Notes: generated by a model not told the origin, from the letters alone. 64,000 nucleotides of DNA from Erysipelothrix aquatica (GCF_009828775.2 NZ_WTSY02000004.1:1-64000); one strand, 5' to 3'. Positions 35,463 through 45,058 are shown, counted from the stretch's first letter. Numbers and translations are program-made.

Positions 35463-37190
35463 CTATTCTTCTGACACAAAGAGGTTTTTGCCTTTTTGCG
35501 ATTCAAAAATACGTTGATAGATTTCTGATGTTTTCATGAGTGACTCGTGGGTTCCTTGAGCCACCAACTCGCCATCATCAAGAACCAGAATGTTGTTGGC
35601 ATGAATGATTGACGAAATTTTCTGAGAAACAATAATTTTTGTTGTATCGGGTAAGTCAGTCTTCAAGGCCTCTTGAACTTTTTTCTCACTCTTTGCATCA
35701 AGGGCACTCGTGCTATCGTCAAGAATTAACACTTTCGGATTACCAACTAAGCCCCGTGCTATTGATAAACGTTGCTTTTGCCCACCTGAGAAGTTAGCAC
35801 CACGTTGGTAGACTTCTGACTCAAAGCCTTTGGGTTCTTTCGCAATAAACTCAGACGCTTGGGCAATATCCGCAGCGCGTTGCATCGCTTCAAGACTGGC
35901 ATCTTTTTTCCCTTGGCGAATTGTATCCGCAATGGTTCCTGAGAATAGTGTTGGTCGCTGTAACACAAGTGCAACATCTTGACGTAAGACTGCTTCAGAA
36001 ACTGCTTTTAAATCTTGATTTCCGATGAGTACACGCCCGGATGATGGATCATAAATACGCGCCATCAATTGGACCAATGAGGTTTTTCCAGCACCAGTGG
36101 CACCGACAATCCCCAATGTCTCACCATGTTTAACACTAAAGCTGATATGTTTCAAGGTGTCAGGTGTATCTTCTGCGTAGGCAAAAGACACATCTTCAAA
36201 GACAACATCCCCTGTCGCAATCGTCTCAGATTCACTGACGTAATCCATATCACGCACGGTTTCCATTACTTCTTTAATACGTCCTAAAGAAACAAAAGCA
36301 CGTGATGAGAAGCTAACCATCATACCACCAATCATTAAGGACATCATAACCATAACTAAGTAACTGATAAAGGACACAGAGTTTCCGATGATACTTGGGT
36401 CTACTTCTGCACTACGTCCTACCAGAATCATTACGAGGGCAATCCCTGTATCCATTATTAGGAAAAAGGAAGGCATCATGATTGAGAAGATATAGCCAAT
36501 TTGAATTGTTTCTTTAGTGAGGATATCACTTTCAGTATTGAATTTTGCTTTCTCTGAATCTTCTTGAACGAATGATTTTACGACACGCATGCCAATGAAG
36601 TTTTCTTTTGCAATCGCATTAATTTTCTCAATTAACATTTGGATTTTTCCAAAGCGAGGTCCCATTTTCCCAAAAGCTGCGCCGACAACAAGGCCAACTA
36701 AAGCAATCGCTAAAATAACGATCCACCAAAATTGTGGTAAAACTGTCATTGCAAGAATAAAACTTCCGATAAACATTACCGGGATACGTGTTAAGGATTG
36801 CAACATGATCATGATCAAGTTTTGAACTTGTTGGGTGTCGTTAACAAGGCGAATCACGAGATTACTTGCACTAAATTTTTCAATGTTACTGTAGGAGAAT
36901 TCTTGTACCTTTTCAAAAATTTCCCCACGTAATTCACTCCCAACACGTTGTGCAATCCGTGCTGCGATGACGGTATTTAGAATCCCTGCTACAAATCCAA
37001 GCAATGCTAAACCGATAAGAATTACACCCAATCGTGTAATTGTACTTGTGTCCTGTTGAACAATTGCTGTAATGATTGTTGCAAGGATATTTGGTTGGAT
37101 TAACTGTGCTGCTGCAGAGGTTCCAATTAATACAAATGAGGCAACAAACCACCATTTATATTTTTTTATGTATTTCCCTAAAATATCCAT
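35463..37190 (-). CDS. ABC exporter subunit A (TMD-NBD)
   Basis: 575 residues: six transmembrane helices and C-terminal ATPase with Walker A GATGAGKTS, signature FSGGQKQRLSIARG and Walker B VLILDDSTSALD, where the catalytic Glu is replaced by Asp. This is the non-hydrolysing half seen in heterodimeric exporters. ATG at 37190 preferred (GAGGAG nine bases upstream). A promoter with TATAAT at about 37242-37237 and TATACA 17 bp before it precedes the gene. Confidence 0.9.
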   Translation of the reverse strand: MDILGKYIKKYKWWFVASFVLIGTSAAAQLIQPNILATIITAIVQQDTSTITRLGVILIGLALLGFVAGILNTVIAARIAQRVGSELRGEIFEKVQEFSYSNIEKFSASNLVIRLVNDTQQVQNLIMIMLQSLTRIPVMFIGSFILAMTVLPQFWWIVILAIALVGLVVGAAFGKMGPRFGKIQMLIEKINAIAKENFIGMRVVKSFVQEDSEKAKFNTESDILTKETIQIGYIFSIMMPSFFLIMDTGIALVMILVGRSAEVDPSIIGNSVSFISYLVMVMMSLMIGGMMVSFSSRAFVSLGRIKEVMETVRDMDYVSESETIATGDVVFEDVSFAYAEDTPDTLKHISFSVKHGETLGIVGATGAGKTSLVQLMARIYDPSSGRVLIGNQDLKAVSEAVLRQDVALVLQRPTLFSGTIADTIRQGKKDASLEAMQRAADIAQASEFIAKEPKGFESEVYQRGANFSGGQKQRLSIARGLVGNPKVLILDDSTSALDAKSEKKVQEALKTDLPDTTKIIVSQKISSIIHANNILVLDDGELVAQGTHESLMKTSEIYQRIFESQKGKNLFVSEE

Positions 37191-37307
37191 ACACATTTTC
37201 TCCTCTTAAATATCATTTCGTTGGGTAAGTCTCGAACATTATACAAGACTTATTTTTTATTGTATACAGAGATGCAACGACGATCCTTTGATTTTTTATT
37301 TTCAGAA

Positions 37308-37327
37308 AATGAACAATAATGAACAAC
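37308..37327. repeat. 10-bp direct repeat upstream of ABC exporter
   Basis: AATGAACAAT followed directly by AATGAACAAC, one helical turn apart, about 120 bp upstream of the exporter start. A possible response-regulator or activator site. Confidence 0.35.
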
Positions 37328-37407
37328 GTTCGTTTTCCCCACTGTTAGAGCCATATATCCACTGAACATGCATTATTAATGAACTTTCGAAACTTTTTTC
37401 ACAAATG

Positions 37408-37432
37408 AAAAAAAGTGCGAATGCACTTTTTT
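37408..37432 (-). terminator. Terminator of GDPD-ABC-MgtC operon
   Basis: Stem AAAAAGTGC / GCACTTTTT with loop GAAT-like, covering the mgtC stop, T-rich on both strands. Confidence 0.8.
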
Positions 37433-38138
37433 AAAACTGTAACACGGTTAGAACGCCCAATGTTTTCTTTAGCGATGAAACCAATTCATCGTGATCAATT
37501 TCCTTGTCCAATTGGATAATAAACTGTGTATTATAAATCCGTTCTTCGCCATCTCTCAAGGTTGGAAGTTTATTGGATTCAATTTCAATAATTCGTGCAT
37601 GAGCTGCTTCGAGTGAACTTACGAATTGTTGGAGATTGAAACAACTAGTATAGGATATGTAGATTTCAATAGTGGAAACACCATTTTGAAGAATCGACAT
37701 CCGCGACAGTACTTTGAAGATTATGATTTCAAAAATTACGGATCCGATGGCTCCTTCATAAAATCCAATACCAACAGCAATCCCCATACAAGCACTAAAC
37801 CAAATAGTTGCAGCAGATGTTAGTCCCTTAATTCGATTACCACCCATGACAAGGATGGTACCTGCACCTAGAAACCCAATACCGCTAATTACTTGTGCGG
37901 GCATTCGCGATAAATCCGTACTTCCCGTTAATTCACTGATGTACTGACTGGTGAGGATTACTAACGCTGACCCCACGGCAACCACACTGTGTGTTTTTAA
38001 ACCCGCTGGGCTACCTTTTCGCGAACGATCGGTTCCAATCATGGCCCCAAGAATCATCGCTAAGCCTAACCGTAGTAAGATTGTAAAGAAGGAAAACTCA
38101 TGCAACGCGTTCATAATTGCTACGAGACTATCGATCAT
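37431..38138 (-). CDS. MgtC/SapB family membrane protein
   Basis: 235 residues: hydrophobic N-terminal domain (15-150) with RLGLAMILGAMIGTDRSRKG and AGLKTHSVVAVGSAL, the MgtC hallmark, plus a C-terminal ACT-like cytoplasmic domain (155-235). MgtC proteins influence magnesium homeostasis, phosphate uptake and intracellular survival. The start lies within the end of the permease gene (11-bp overlap) without its own clear ribosome binding site, so it is translationally coupled and belongs to the operon. Confidence 0.87.
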   Translation of the reverse strand: MIDSLVAIMNALHEFSFFTILLRLGLAMILGAMIGTDRSRKGSPAGLKTHSVVAVGSALVILTSQYISELTGSTDLSRMPAQVISGIGFLGAGTILVMGGNRIKGLTSAATIWFSACMGIAVGIGFYEGAIGSVIFEIIIFKVLSRMSILQNGVSTIEIYISYTSCFNLQQFVSSLEAAHARIIEIESNKLPTLRDGEERIYNTQFIIQLDKEIDHDELVSSLKKTLGVLTVLQF

Positions 38139-39825
38139 CTTTTTGTGTTAAGTAAAGCGTAATCGAAGAAATTATCATTAATACGACTGTATAGACAAAG
38201 GACATTGCGATTGCATTGGTTGATGCAATATCATCACTTGCCGCCTTAACAATAACACCCAATGGTGAATAAAGTGGATGATAGAGGAATACTGTCAAAT
38301 CATACTCAGCAAGAAGACTGTTAAAGTTTAACGCGATAACCGAAAGAAGTACTGGTAAGATGATGGGAATAATAATTCGACGTAACGTGTAGAACTTACT
38401 TGCGCCCATCGACTGCGCGGCTTCTTCTAAACTATCTTCAATACTATAGAATGCTGACCGAATCATTCTAAACGAAAACGGCAGTTTCACTACAATGTAT
38501 CCCAGAAGAAGAATGACGAGTGTGCCTATCAAGACTTTATTTCCAACGATTAGTCTGGACTGATCATAAGTTAACATGAGTCCTAAGGCAATCAGTGTCG
38601 ATGGTAAAATCCAAGGGATTAGCATACTGTATTCAAAGAATGCATTCGTCTTTGATTTTCCTTTGTGGACAATTCGCGATACGATCACTGCAATGGCCGT
38701 AACGATTACAGCAGCACTAATTGCATAAATCACACTAATGAGATATGGCTTGAATGCTGATGCATCCACAAAGAGACGTTGGAAGTTTTCAAGTGTAAAT
38801 GAACTAAACGCTAAGTTTCCGGTTGTGATTGCTAATGAATTGGAGAATGCAAAGAGGATAACAAGAACAACTGGAAGTGTGTAAATAAAGAACAGAGCAT
38901 AGGCTGTAATATGAGCTAAGATGTTAAGTCCCTTATTTTCAATTTTTTGTTTCTGTAATTTCGTCTTAGTTTTAGAAATCGAAATGTAGTTTTTTCCTTT
39001 TTCGAGCTTGTTTTGAATCATCAGCAAGAGAATCGTCGCCACACCCAGAATCACAGCTAGCAAAGCTGCGAGTTCTTGTGAACTCGGTGTTTTCGCAAAT
39101 GCCATGATCATCGGGTTAATGGTTTGAAAGTTTGGACCTCCGACTATTAACGGCGCCGACATGGCCCCTAAACCTGTTAAAAATGTAAGGATTGTGACTG
39201 CAAAGAAGGTTGGTCGAAGCGTTGGCATCACAACTTTCATCAGAATACTTGTTCCTGACGCACCTAAGTTTTTAGCTGCCTCAATTGTATGGTAATCCAA
39301 ACCCCTGATCGCATTTCTTAAGAAAATCATGTGATTTGACGTCACAGAGAACGTCATCACAAAGACAACCGCAAAATAACCTGTGAACCAGTTAGCATTC
39401 ATGGCTGGAAACAATCCTGTCAAAAGATTTGTAACGATCCCCGTAGGCCCATAAATGAATTTATATCCACTTACTAAAACAACCCCACCATAAATTAGTG
39501 TACTCATATAGCCCAGGCGAAGTATTTTCGCACCTTTGATTTCAAAGTACTCCGTAAAGAGAACAATCAATGTTCCAACAATATTTACAGTGATTACCAA
39601 GGTAAATGCAAGAACGAAACTATTCATCAATGCTTTCATAGCACGTTCTGATGTTAATATTTTCCCAAATGCATCTGTGGAAAACTGTCCATTTTTGAAG
39701 AAAATACTGACTAATAGATTTGCATTCGGGTAAATTACAAACGCGATTAAGAACCACGCAATTACAAGTTTAACGGCAAGGCTACCGAGTTTAATATTAT
39801 GAAATTTTTCTTTTATTGTTTCCAT
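38128..39825 (-). CDS. ABC transporter permease, duplicated domain (AfuB/FbpB type)
   Basis: 565 residues with about twelve transmembrane helices, two permease domains in one chain. Each half has an EAA loop: EAAKNLGASGTSILMKVV near 190 and EEAAQSMGASKFYTLRRI near 475. This layout is typical of Fbp iron and Afu hexose-phosphate importers. Lies between the ATPase and MgtC genes. With a glycerophosphodiesterase in the operon, an organophosphate substrate is plausible. Confidence 0.88.
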   Translation of the reverse strand: METIKEKFHNIKLGSLAVKLVIAWFLIAFVIYPNANLLVSIFFKNGQFSTDAFGKILTSERAMKALMNSFVLAFTLVITVNIVGTLIVLFTEYFEIKGAKILRLGYMSTLIYGGVVLVSGYKFIYGPTGIVTNLLTGLFPAMNANWFTGYFAVVFVMTFSVTSNHMIFLRNAIRGLDYHTIEAAKNLGASGTSILMKVVMPTLRPTFFAVTILTFLTGLGAMSAPLIVGGPNFQTINPMIMAFAKTPSSQELAALLAVILGVATILLLMIQNKLEKGKNYISISKTKTKLQKQKIENKGLNILAHITAYALFFIYTLPVVLVILFAFSNSLAITTGNLAFSSFTLENFQRLFVDASAFKPYLISVIYAISAAVIVTAIAVIVSRIVHKGKSKTNAFFEYSMLIPWILPSTLIALGLMLTYDQSRLIVGNKVLIGTLVILLLGYIVVKLPFSFRMIRSAFYSIEDSLEEAAQSMGASKFYTLRRIIIPIILPVLLSVIALNFNSLLAEYDLTVFLYHPLYSPLGVIVKAASDDIASTNAIAMSFVYTVVLMIISSITLYLTQKDDR

Positions 39826-39833
39826 AATCCCCC

Positions 39834-40832
39834 CTAAAACTGCATGACATCTTCAGGATTGATCGCGAAAGTAAGGACCTCATTGATGGCGTATTGGCGA
39901 TCTGTCATATTTTTTTCAATATGTTTGAACTCTTGACCAAATGCCGATACAACATATGTGCTAACTTGTCCATTAAACATGACTTCTTTAATTTCACCTT
40001 CGAATTCAAAGTGTTCATTTTGACTACGATGAATGCGTTCAATACGAATATAACCTGGTTTTGTAACGTCAAGCTTTGATGTTGTAGCAGAAATTGCCTC
40101 AATAAAAGGGACCTCAAGTTTATTGATAGCACCAATAAACTCACAGACAAATTCAGTTTGAGAATTATTGTATATTTCGAAAGGGGTTCCGACTTGTTCG
40201 ATTTTTCCATGATTGAAAACAGCGATTCTATCCGATAACTCAAGTGCTTCATCTTGATCATGTGTTACGTATAATGTGGTGATGCCTAACTCTCGTTGCA
40301 AACGTTTGAGCTCCTGACGTAATCCCACGCGAAGCTTTGCATCAAGATTTGATAACGGTTCGTCCAGGCAGAGAATTTTGGGTTCCATGACAATAGCACG
40401 GGCTAGCGCCACACGTTGTTGTTGGCCACCGGATAATTCCGAAACATTTTTATAGAGCTGTTCCTCTTTTAATTCAATTTTCTGAGCCACATCCATAATT
40501 TTCTGGTGAATCACATCTTTAGATAGTTTTTTGACACGCAATCCAAATGCAATGTTCTCGTATACGTTCATCGTTGGAAAGAGTGCATAACTCTGAAAAA
40601 CCATTCCAATTTGACGTTGTTCAACCGTTTGCTTTGTAATGCGATCATCCGCCACATAGATATCCCCTTGTGATGGTGATAAGAAGCCAACAAGTGCTCG
40701 TAAAGTTGTAGTTTTACCACAACCTGAAGGGCCTAGAAAGGTGAAAAATTCACCCTCCTCAACCTCTAAGTTAAGATTTTCAATAGCAACGAAGTCACCG
40801 TATTTAATTTCTATATTCTCAAATTTAATCAT
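39834..40832 (-). CDS. ABC transporter ATP-binding protein (AfuC/PotA type)
   Basis: 332 residues. Walker A GPSGCGKTTT, signature LSGGQQQRVALARA, Walker B ILCLDEPLSNLD, switch VTHDQDEALEL, and a C-terminal TOBE-like domain (250-332) for regulation or substrate sensing. Powers the duplicated permease, 8 bp downstream. Confidence 0.92.
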   Translation of the reverse strand: MIKFENIEIKYGDFVAIENLNLEVEEGEFFTFLGPSGCGKTTTLRALVGFLSPSQGDIYVADDRITKQTVEQRQIGMVFQSYALFPTMNVYENIAFGLRVKKLSKDVIHQKIMDVAQKIELKEEQLYKNVSELSGGQQQRVALARAIVMEPKILCLDEPLSNLDAKLRVGLRQELKRLQRELGITTLYVTHDQDEALELSDRIAVFNHGKIEQVGTPFEIYNNSQTEFVCEFIGAINKLEVPFIEAISATTSKLDVTKPGYIRIERIHRSQNEHFEFEGEIKEVMFNGQVSTYVVSAFGQEFKHIEKNMTDRQYAINEVLTFAINPEDVMQF

Positions 40833-40854
40833 AGTCTTCCCTTCCTAATTCATA

Positions 40855-41871
40855 CTATTGAACAAATTCTAATTCAGCTTTTTCCACCCATTGGTCAATA
40901 TTTTTGGTTACAAATTCCCAGTCAATGTCTTGTGCATGGACTGAATTCATAAATTCTATGACGTCTGCGGAAGCATTTTTCATTGCTTCTGGATGAGCAG
41001 GGATTGTTCCAAACTTTTCACTCCATGCCGCTTGTGTTTCGGCTGATCCGAACCAGTTTGCGAATTCTGTTGCAAGTTCTTTTTTCGAATCATTTAGAAT
41101 TGCGACTTGTTCAACGACATACGGTACTCCAATTTCTGGTGAGATAACACCAAACTTGTAATCACGTTCGCCTTGATGTTGCATGACCCCTGATCCCCAC
41201 ATCATGGAAATTGGACGTTCTCCTGATATTACATTTCCAATGTAATCTTCACCTTTTATTTCAAAATGAGCATTTTGAATGTAAGCTTTCGCAACCTTCC
41301 AGCCTTCTTCTGAGACTCCAAGAACGCCACTTGGATCTGCATAACGAACAAGAATACTTGAGTATAATGTTTTTCCTGTACCGCCACCTAAACTAAATAC
41401 ATTGTATTGATCTTTGTATTTTGGATCTGCAAATTCAACAATATCCTTTGGTACATCGTTACCAACTGCACTTTCATTATAAATAAAGACTAAAGGTTGA
41501 ACGACGATTGGATAGTAATGCTTTCCGTCACCTAATGATGTATCCACATCCTTCGCCCACGTTGGTGTATATTCAACAAGCATGTCCTGTGCTTTTAACT
41601 TCTCAAATTCAATCGTATTCAATCCATAAACCATATCAGCAATCGCGTTGTTTTTTTCAGCGATAAGACGGTTTGTGAGATCACCAGCTGGGATTGGAAC
41701 AATTTCAACTGTGAAGCCTGCTTCTTTTGCTTTTTCAGTTAACCATTCGCCCCGACCATCGCTTGCCGAGTTCGAATAAATAACCAGGGAATCTTTTTTC
41801 TCTGCAGTGCTACCACATCCTGTCAATACCAATAATGTTACAAGAATGCTTACTATAATTTTTTTCATCAT
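40855..41871 (-). CDS. ABC transporter substrate-binding lipoprotein (AfuA/FbpA type)
   Basis: 338 residues from the ATG at 41871 (AAGGAG upstream). Lipoprotein signal MKKIIVSILVTLLVLTGCGS, lipobox LTGC. Binding-protein fold with LVIYSNSASDGRGEW and MMWGSGVMQHQGERDY; it lacks the paired Tyr signature typical of ferric binding proteins as far as seen, favouring an organic-phosphate ligand (inference). Follows the glycerophosphodiesterase gene by 8 bp. Confidence 0.87.
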   Translation of the reverse strand: MMKKIIVSILVTLLVLTGCGSTAEKKDSLVIYSNSASDGRGEWLTEKAKEAGFTVEIVPIPAGDLTNRLIAEKNNAIADMVYGLNTIEFEKLKAQDMLVEYTPTWAKDVDTSLGDGKHYYPIVVQPLVFIYNESAVGNDVPKDIVEFADPKYKDQYNVFSLGGGTGKTLYSSILVRYADPSGVLGVSEEGWKVAKAYIQNAHFEIKGEDYIGNVISGERPISMMWGSGVMQHQGERDYKFGVISPEIGVPYVVEQVAILNDSKKELATEFANWFGSAETQAAWSEKFGTIPAHPEAMKNASADVIEFMNSVHAQDIDWEFVTKNIDQWVEKAELEFVQ

Positions 41872-41879
41872 AATCTCCT

Positions 41880-42713
41880 TTATCTGTTTTTGATGAAATT
41901 CTGAATCAATGCAGGCCAATCGGTTTGAATCATATCAAATCCAAGATCAATAAAGTGTCCCCATACCGCTTCGTAATCACCGGTTTCAATCGCACGATTA
42001 TCGTCACGGTGTGCCGAGAGAATCGTTTTATCATCCAATGTAATTGTGTTAATCCATAAGCTGTATCCTTCAGCCTTAAGGGAACTGAGGTATGCTTTAT
42101 CTGCTAACGTATCCGTATCCTTGGCCACAATCATTTCAAAAGCTACTGTATTTAATGCCATAGCTTTCACTATTTCGACATCCGTAACACTTTTGGTAAT
42201 CGGCATGTACATGATTGATGGTCCTTTTTCCTTGAGTGTTGTGAGTAATGTTTTGTCGACTGGGGACTTAATAATAATCTGTGACGCCATTGCCGCCTCG
42301 TTGATGTATTCAATAATGTCTTCCCAATAAAACCATGAACGATCAATGTTGATCAAACAATCAGGTGTTTCTTTTACAAACGCAAGGACATCATCCAGAC
42401 GTTCGAGTTTGTAATGTGTTGGTGTGGCATTCGATCCGCTAATGTACAAGGTTTCGATTTCCGTAGATGTTGCCTCACGAATATCTTTATCAAATCCAAG
42501 TACTGTTTTCTCAAGACCGTTGTGAAATGCATAAAAAATGCCATCTGAACTTCTGATTACATCAATTTCGAGTATATGAGCACCATGACGTAATGCATTC
42601 TTATACGCGAGAATCGTATTTTGGGCAATGTACCCGCCATTCAATCCACGGTGGGATGCAATTAAGACTCCATGCTTTTGGAGCATTTGTTTTAAGTAAT
42701 TATTTTCGGACAT
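41880..42713 (-). CDS. Glycerophosphodiester phosphodiesterase family protein
   Basis: 277 residues, GDPD TIM barrel without signal peptide, so cytoplasmic. Catalytic signatures: ASHRGLNGGYIAQNT (His-Arg and following residues), HILEIDVIRSSDG (metal ligands Glu and Asp) and FHNG with the second His. It would hydrolyse glycerophosphodiesters to glycerol-3-phosphate plus an alcohol. First structural gene of the operon, directly behind the LacI-type operators, so its substrate is probably what the importer brings in. Confidence 0.85.
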   Translation of the reverse strand: MSENNYLKQMLQKHGVLIASHRGLNGGYIAQNTILAYKNALRHGAHILEIDVIRSSDGIFYAFHNGLEKTVLGFDKDIREATSTEIETLYISGSNATPTHYKLERLDDVLAFVKETPDCLINIDRSWFYWEDIIEYINEAAMASQIIIKSPVDKTLLTTLKEKGPSIMYMPITKSVTDVEIVKAMALNTVAFEMIVAKDTDTLADKAYLSSLKAEGYSLWINTITLDDKTILSAHRDDNRAIETGDYEAVWGHFIDLGFDMIQTDWPALIQNFIKNR

Positions 42714-42746
42714 AAGCTTCCTCCTACATCAAGATTACCAATGAAA

Positions 42747-42760
42747 TTGGAACGTGTCAA
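42747..42760. promoter_or_regulatory. LacI-type operator O2 at GDPD promoter
   Basis: TTGGAACGTGTCAA, central ACGT. It overlaps a -35-like TTGACA and the -10 (TAAATT, 42764-42759) of a candidate promoter with -35 TTGACG (42787-42782, 17-bp spacer), so binding would block transcription of the GDPD operon. Confidence 0.5.
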
Positions 42761-42845
42761 TTTAAAAAAATGTTAAAATAGCGTCAATAATGAAAGGGAT
42801 TACATTAATATTCAGTTAAATAGCGGTTTTTACTCAATTGTGTGA

Positions 42846-42859
42846 TTTGAACGTTCCAA
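42846..42859. promoter_or_regulatory. LacI-type operator O1 downstream of regulator gene
   Basis: TTTGAACGTTCCAA; the reverse complement begins TTGGAACGT like O2. Centres are 99 bp apart, compatible with looping. Confidence 0.5.
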
Positions 42860-42860
42860 T

Positions 42861-42887
42861 ATAAAAGAGAAGGCTTTACCTTCTCTT
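42861..42887 (-). terminator. Terminator overlapping the 3' end of the LacI-SBP gene
   Basis: Stem AAGAGAAGG / CCTTCTCTT with a 5-nt loop, then TTTTA on the - strand. The stem uses the last three codons of the gene. Confidence 0.7.
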
Positions 42888-45026
42888 GTTTAATGTTTCG
42901 ATTGCTCGTTCTAATGCATCGTCTAGTGTCGAGACCCCCAAAATATAGGATCGAATCGCTTCTCCCAAAATCATTTCGTAGCTGAATTCATCAATACCAA
43001 TATCAATCAGCGATTCTTCACGACGTTTTCCCTTTGCAAAATATTCGGGATATTTCTCTATCCACGGATAAATACGGAGCACATCAACGTTTTCATGAAC
43101 TTTGTTGGTTAAAATACTTCCGCCAAGATATGTAATTAAAGCCGATATCTCGGGACTGTAAAGCCATTCCAAAAATTTGATACCCGCTGCTTCATGGCTT
43201 GTAGTTTTTGTAATACCAATTACACCCCCACCAAGCATTGGTTGTCCACCTGGAATATCTGCATAACCAATTCGATGAATGCCTTCTTCTGATTCAATCA
43301 AAGATGACGCATGATTCGAATAGACTGTTCCCATTGCGGTGCTGCCACTTGTAAGATTATTTAAGACATCACTCCACCAATGATTCGTATCTCGATCGGA
43401 ATATTTTTTTGATTGAACATACGCTTCAATAGCCCCACGCATCACCGGGTGCTTTAGATCATACATCTTGATATCCACTTGTTTCTTTTGACTGTAGTCA
43501 CGAACTCGCGGGATAAAATCACTTGCTGTGACGATATTGGAGCCATACACCAAGGATGTCCCGTAGTGTGTCTTCGACTTGTTGTTGAACTCACGCGTAA
43601 AAAATTCGCTGATTTCATCATATTCCTCATACGTTGTGGGAACCGTTAAATTACGTTTGTGCATTTCATAAAAACTACGTTTGATGATCGCATCTTCAAA
43701 CAAGTCTTTACGATAATACAAGACTTGGACCGATGCATCGAGTGGGACTGTATACATGATGCCATCGATGTGTGTATAGTCATCCGGAATATATCGCGGT
43801 ACACGAGCTTGAAGAGTATCTATTTTTAAGTTATCCAGTTTCTTAAAAATTTGGGCACCAACACGGGTCATCCATCCCATATCGATTCGGATGAGGTCAT
43901 AATTTTTTACCGAGTCAGGAAGCGATACAGTCTTTAGGAGCTCATCGTATGTCAGTTCCACGATATTAACACGAATGCTGTGTTGGGTCGTAAAATCTGC
44001 GACAATTGCGCGAATGGCATTGGTTGTCGGTGACTTCAGCATGAGAACATTAATTTCTTCCAACTCATCCGGTTTCGTCACGGTTTCGTATTTAAATCCA
44101 TCATCTGCTAGTATCAAATGACTTACAGGTGCTTCAAAATCGAGTTGGGTCACAATTTCTGCAGCTTTTTTCCCAAGTTGTTGATAATTCACATCCATAC
44201 GATAGGCCGCTTGCGGATCAAGAAGTCCTGTCGCCCCTACAGTATAAATATTGGGCATCGTGGCATGATTCGTAAAGCGTGTTAGCTTCATGGCATTTTC
44301 AACAACATCTTCATCCATCGCAATAATTGCATCATACAAATGATGTTGTGACAAAATGTCTAACGTTCCTTTCATCAGCAGAAGATCGTCTAGACGCTTG
44401 TGAGTCATGGCAACGTCTTCATCTTCCAAAACGTCACTCACGCCTTCAAGAAATTCCCGATACATGACTTTTGATTGCCCCGTCACAACAACAATGTTGC
44501 GACGGTTGTCCTGGATTACTTGTCGTGCAAGCGCATTTCCTAATGCCCGATAATCAAAACTAATTGAATGAACCAAAGGGTGCGTAGATGTTAAGTCTCG
44601 ATTTAAAATCATCACCGGAATATCCAACGCTTCATATTCTTCAAGTCGCTTTAATACACTATATGCAATGACGCATGAGGCACCCGAAGATGCAATTTTT
44701 TCAATAATATTTAATTCAATCTCGCGATTTCCATTTGAAAAGTAGACATCAAATTCAAATTCAGTTTTCGCGATTTCGAATTCAATACCTTTGTAGATTT
44801 CATTATATTTATGGAGCATTAAACTCGGTAGAATCAAGCCGACCTTTCGTGCACTTCCTTTTCGAAGTTGCTTGGCCTGGACGTTCATGACGAAGCCCAA
44901 TTCTTTGGCCGCTTGTTCCACACGACGAATTTTTTCCACACTGACATTGCCATTTTTATTTAAGACGTTTGAAACTGTTCCATGCGAAACGCCTGCGCGT
45001 TTTGCGATATCTTTGATCGTTGCCAT
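42876..45026 (-). CDS. LacI-family regulator fused to a solute-binding-protein domain
   Basis: 716 residues, about twice the usual LacI length. HTH 1-50 (ATIKDIAKRAGVSHGTVSNV), LacI periplasmic-binding-like core 58-330 (VGLILPSLML, AYRMDVNYQQLGKKAAEIV), then residues 345-716 resembling a family-1 extracellular binding protein: YTVPLDASVQVLYYRKDLFE, IPGGQPMLGGGVIGITK and AGIKFLEWLYSPEISALI. No signal peptide, so the second binding domain is cytoplasmic. It precedes the GDPD/ABC operon on the same strand with two LacI-like operators between them. Likely integrates two ligands or has a borrowed sensor for the imported compound. Confidence 0.9.
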   Translation of the reverse strand: MATIKDIAKRAGVSHGTVSNVLNKNGNVSVEKIRRVEQAAKELGFVMNVQAKQLRKGSARKVGLILPSLMLHKYNEIYKGIEFEIAKTEFEFDVYFSNGNREIELNIIEKIASSGASCVIAYSVLKRLEEYEALDIPVMILNRDLTSTHPLVHSISFDYRALGNALARQVIQDNRRNIVVVTGQSKVMYREFLEGVSDVLEDEDVAMTHKRLDDLLLMKGTLDILSQHHLYDAIIAMDEDVVENAMKLTRFTNHATMPNIYTVGATGLLDPQAAYRMDVNYQQLGKKAAEIVTQLDFEAPVSHLILADDGFKYETVTKPDELEEINVLMLKSPTTNAIRAIVADFTTQHSIRVNIVELTYDELLKTVSLPDSVKNYDLIRIDMGWMTRVGAQIFKKLDNLKIDTLQARVPRYIPDDYTHIDGIMYTVPLDASVQVLYYRKDLFEDAIIKRSFYEMHKRNLTVPTTYEEYDEISEFFTREFNNKSKTHYGTSLVYGSNIVTASDFIPRVRDYSQKKQVDIKMYDLKHPVMRGAIEAYVQSKKYSDRDTNHWWSDVLNNLTSGSTAMGTVYSNHASSLIESEEGIHRIGYADIPGGQPMLGGGVIGITKTTSHEAAGIKFLEWLYSPEISALITYLGGSILTNKVHENVDVLRIYPWIEKYPEYFAKGKRREESLIDIGIDEFSYEMILGEAIRSYILGVSTLDDALERAIETLNKRR

Positions 45027-45058
45027 CGTTTCACCTCATAGTTTAATAATATGCGATT

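Noticed and set aside
37261-37330. Possible small RNA in the AT-rich gap upstream of the ABC exporter
   Set aside because: Only a 10-bp direct repeat and a promoter were seen; no stable fold or terminator.
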